A stretch of 64,000 nt of DNA, from NCBI RefSeq assembly GCF_008017805.1, contig NZ_VRTT01000039.1:1-64000 (forward strand), read 5' to 3'. Below are positions 61,417-64,000 of this stretch, piece after piece. This DNA comes from Paenibacillus sp. N3.4. GTDB lineage: Bacteria > Bacillota > Bacilli > Paenibacillales > NBRC-103111. A program made the position numbers and the translations under genes. Position 1 is the first letter of the stretch; each line of letters begins with the position of its first letter. The notes beneath the pieces are model-generated. The model saw only the letters and a list, made by a program, of their open reading frames with translations, did not search any database and was not told the origin of the DNA.

Positions 61417-64000
61417 TTATGCTTTCGGTTTAATCATGAAATCCAAAACACGTTTAATGATGACTGCCGCTTCTGCTCTTGTCGCAGTGGCTTTCGGATC
61501 GAATTCACCTTCGGAGCGTCCATTTACTGCTCCTAGTGATTTCAAACCATGTACAGCTTCCTTCGCATAATCAGCAATGGCATCATCGTCTGTAAATGCA
61601 GGTGATGCATCTGCAGCAGGCAAAGTAATTTTTTGCTTTTTAAGCGCGTTGTATATCATAACACTTAAATCCTGTCGGCTAATTGAATAATTAGGCCCAA
61701 ACTGATTGTTCCCAATGCCATCTACAAGTCCATTTGAAGTTGCGATATCTACAAAAGATTTAAACCAAGCATCAGCCGAAACGTCGCTAAATGTTAGGGC
61801 ATCAGCACTACCCGTAAATCCAAAAGCTGTTACGATCATTTTCAGGAATTCTGCACGAGTTACGGTACTGCCAGGTTCAAAAGTATTCGTTCCTTTACCG
61901 TTAATAATGCCTTTTTTCACTAAATCTGCAATCGCTTGTTGTGCCCAGCTAGGAATATCAACAACATCGGAGAATTTAGCTTTCAGTATGTCAGCAGCAG
62001 TTTCGGTAGAAGAACCACTTCCATTCTCTGTCGAAGGCTTCTCTTTCGTACCGTCTTCCTTAATCTCAGGTACACTCGGTGTCGGAGTAGTCACTCCACC
62101 ACTACTGCTACCGTTGTCACTTCCGCCGCTCGAAGGCGTGCCATATACGAATGAAGCCTTAATCCCTTGTTTGGCAGCAGAATCATTAAGCACATAATTG
62201 TTTGACGTATTCCCAATAATCACATTGAATGTGCTGTCCGCATTTACAGTCCAGCCTTTACCCCCACCGTAAGGAACATTGGAAGTTGTTTCCGTACCTG
62301 ACAGCTGGTTATTAAATCCATCATCATAATATTGAAGATCGCTTAATTTAATTGTGAAAGTCAGCGTTTGTACAGCGCCCGGTTCAAGTTCCACTTTCTG
62401 GTAGGCGCGCAGGTCTTTCATCGGACGTCCTTCCAATGCGAAGTTGTTCATGCCCAGGTACATCTGAGCGACTTCTTTCCCCTTGACATTGCCAACGTTT
62501 TTAACATCAACGGTTGCGGTGATCGTGTCATTGGCATCGTTTTTGTTAAATAATGTTTTGTTAAGCTTCAGGTTGCTGAACTCAAATTTTGAATAACTTA
62601 AACCAAATCCGAAGGGATAGGCAACTTTAGCGTCATACGCAGCTTTCGTTGTGTACTTGCTATCGAACCACCTGTAGCCTACGAGTACACCTTCATCATA
62701 GAAGACAGGATTTGTTCCCCAACCGCCATTTGTTGTACCCACATTGGCCGCGTTTCCTGAATTAGCTGCCATGTTAAATCCACTGCGAATTGGCAAAGCC
62801 TTGGAAGCCTCAATCGATGAACTATCTTCGAAATTTTTGGTAAAGGTTTGTGTTAATTTTCCTGATGGGTTAACAGCACCCGAAAGAACATCGGTAATGG
62901 CATGACCGCCCTCTTGACCAGGCAGCCAAGAAACAAGGATGGCATCTGCATATTGATTCACCATATTGGTATCCAGTGCTGCTCCGATATTAAGGATAAC
63001 AATCAGTTTTTTATTGGCATTATGCAGGGCAGTTGCATACGAAACAAGGGCCTTCTGTTCTTCATCAGTAAGATTGTAACCGTCACTTCCTGTAAGAGAG
63101 TTGTCGGCGCCTTCTCCTGTTTGACGGCTAATTACGAAAATTCCGTAATTTGTGCTGTTCACAAGAGCAGCAGCATTGCTGTCCAAAGTGCCCTGATTAA
63201 ACGCACCGGAATAGGTTAGGTTAATGCCCGTTACTCGGTTTGACGTTTGTGTGTAGCTTAACGATTTGGTGTAGCCGGCTGCTTGTTTAATATCTTTTAC
63301 GCTGCCAGCGTTAGCCACGACGAATTTATCCTGCAAAGCTTTTTCAAGGGAAACTACAGTAGCATGTGTCGGGTCAAAGTAAACACCGGCACTTCCGCCC
63401 CCACGTGCTACAAAATCGGCAGCTGTCACCCCATTATCTCCGAAACCGCCGCGACCTTTCAGGTTTGCACTTGTAACAAGACCAACATGAGATTGAGGAG
63501 CGAGCGGAAGAACGTTATTGTTCTTCAGCAGAACCATAGCGTCAGCTGCTGTTTTACGGGCAAGGTTGTTAGATTCTGTAAAGAGACTGCTGTTGTAAAA
63601 ATCTTGTTCTTTTTGCGTCAGATTATATTGGGTACCCCAAGTTCCATAATCACCTTTAAACGTATTCGTTTTCGTAACGACATTCAGTAGGTTGGTCACG
63701 TTTTGATTGAGATACTTGACATCAAAGCTTCCACCTTCAATAGCAGCTTTCAATTCAGCCTTTTTCGCAGCGCTTAAACTTGATTCGGTCAAATCATTTT
63801 GCGCTTTTACGGCATCAAGAATGCCTTGCGTAGCGCCCCAGTCGGACATCACATATCCGTCAAAACCGAAGTCTCCTCTAAGTACATTGGTCAAAAGCCA
63901 TTCGTTGGAACAAGCATAAATGCTGTTCAAGCGATTGTAGGAGCACATTACGGACCAAGGTTTGGCCGAAGTGGATATTTCAAAGCCTTTCAAATAAATT
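61417..64000 (-). CDS. GH3 beta-glycosidase with three SLH domains (5' end outside window)
   Basis: The frame is open to the window edge, so the N-terminus is missing; 860 or so residues are visible. It begins in the GH3 barrel with SVMCSYNRLNSIYACSNEWLL and GFDGYVMSDWGA, where the Asp is the nucleophile of the family. The GH3 C-terminal domain (about 110-480), a fibronectin-like domain (about 490-610), a Gly/Ser/Pro linker (about 630-690) and three S-layer homology repeats follow: FSDVVDIPSWAQQAIADLV, FSDVSADAWFKSFVDIA and FTDDDAIADYAKEAVHGL. The SLH repeats bind pyruvylated wall polymer, so the enzyme is displayed at the surface to trim glucosides or similar sugars for import. Confidence 0.92.
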   Translation of the reverse strand, partial: IYLKGFEISTSAKPWSVMCSYNRLNSIYACSNEWLLTNVLRGDFGFDGYVMSDWGATQGILDAVKAQNDLTESSLSAAKKAELKAAIEGGSFDVKYLNQNVTNLLNVVTKTNTFKGDYGTWGTQYNLTQKEQDFYNSSLFTESNNLARKTAADAMVLLKNNNVLPLAPQSHVGLVTSANLKGRGGFGDNGVTAADFVARGGGSAGVYFDPTHATVVSLEKALQDKFVVANAGSVKDIKQAAGYTKSLSYTQTSNRVTGINLTYSGAFNQGTLDSNAAALVNSTNYGIFVISRQTGEGADNSLTGSDGYNLTDEEQKALVSYATALHNANKKLIVILNIGAALDTNMVNQYADAILVSWLPGQEGGHAITDVLSGAVNPSGKLTQTFTKNFEDSSSIEASKALPIRSGFNMAANSGNAANVGTTNGGWGTNPVFYDEGVLVGYRWFDSKYTTKAAYDAKVAYPFGFGLSYSKFEFSNLKLNKTLFNKNDANDTITATVDVKNVGNVKGKEVAQMYLGMNNFALEGRPMKDLRAYQKVELEPGAVQTLTFTIKLSDLQYYDDGFNNQLSGTETTSNVPYGGGKGWTVNADSTFNVIIGNTSNNYVLNDSAAKQGIKASFVYGTPSSGGSDNGSSSGGVTTPTPSVPEIKEDGTKEKPSTENGSGSSTETAADILKAKFSDVVDIPSWAQQAIADLVKKGIINGKGTNTFEPGSTVTRAEFLKMIVTAFGFTGSADALTFSDVSADAWFKSFVDIATSNGLVDGIGNNQFGPNYSISRQDLSVMIYNALKKQKITLPAADASPAFTDDDAIADYAKEAVHGLKSLGAVNGRSEGEFDPKATATRAEAAVIIKRVLDFMIKPKA

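Noticed and set aside
1..64000. CRISPR array or tRNA genes
   Set aside because: No regularly spaced repeats and no cloverleaf or CCA-ended tRNA sequence was seen on either strand; the read was by eye, so a divergent tRNA could be missed.

Overview
The window looks like chromosome of a Paenibacillus-type Firmicute. Supporting signs are the ygxA/ygzB/perR neighbourhood beside a 16S rRNA gene (close to the Bacillus perR-ygzB-ygxA-rrn order), many YesM/YesN-type sensor-regulator pairs beside lipoprotein sugar-binding proteins, gatCAB, a Spo0E-like phosphatase, an S-layer-anchored GH3 enzyme, strong GGAGG-type ribosome binding sites with frequent TTG/GTG starts, and moderate G+C.

Layout. 1-16 kb is housekeeping and envelope: the 5' end of a leftward 16S gene with two tandem promoters, ygxA, ygzB, a membrane-anchored GH18 hydrolase, perR, an ECF sigma/anti-sigma/membrane operon, an MgtC-like protein, gatCAB, and a TetR-controlled HlyD/ABC-2 permease/TolC-like export operon. 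16.4-23.2 kb is sugar ABC cluster A (two permeases, binding protein, sensor kinase, AraC-type response regulator). 23.4-28.7 kb holds YhcH, transaldolase-like fsa, transketolase, two gene remnants and a short Spo0E-like gene. 28.7-38.1 kb is a signalling island: two chemoreceptors, CheW, CheA, an HD-GYP protein, a tyrosine recombinase between two inverted dif-like sites, a 290-bp MITE and a diguanylate cyclase. 38.2-47.4 kb is sugar ABC cluster B with a beta-helix glycosidase. 47.5-54.4 kb carries an AraC regulator, an ADP-ribosylglycohydrolase, a discoidin-dockerin protein, a LuxR regulator and a NarL-type two-component pair. 54.4-61.2 kb has an orphan AraC-type response regulator and a kinase/binding-protein/regulator operon without permeases. 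61.4-64 kb is the 3' part of a GH3-SLH surface enzyme.

The most interesting locus is 34.1-38.1 kb. A tyrosine recombinase gene sits between two 10-6-10 bp sites whose 6-bp cores are reverse complements, so recombination would invert about 1.1 kb. Inside the segment, next to the right site, is a strong outward promoter (TTGATA, 17 bp, TATACT). As assembled it fires into a hairpin followed by a T-run (a terminator). After inversion it would fire leftward, with no T-run, into the HD-GYP-MCP-CheW-CheA operon. This is a candidate phase-variable switch for chemosensory and c-di-GMP functions, not proven here.

The sequence carries seven small deletions that break otherwise intact reading frames (gatA, hlyD, tkt, an MCP, a small membrane gene, and two in the dockerin gene), plus one fold-back-like rearrangement at 47.4-47.55 kb. 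The hit on gatA, normally indispensable, suggests that many are sequence or assembly errors, so I give joined spans for these genes.
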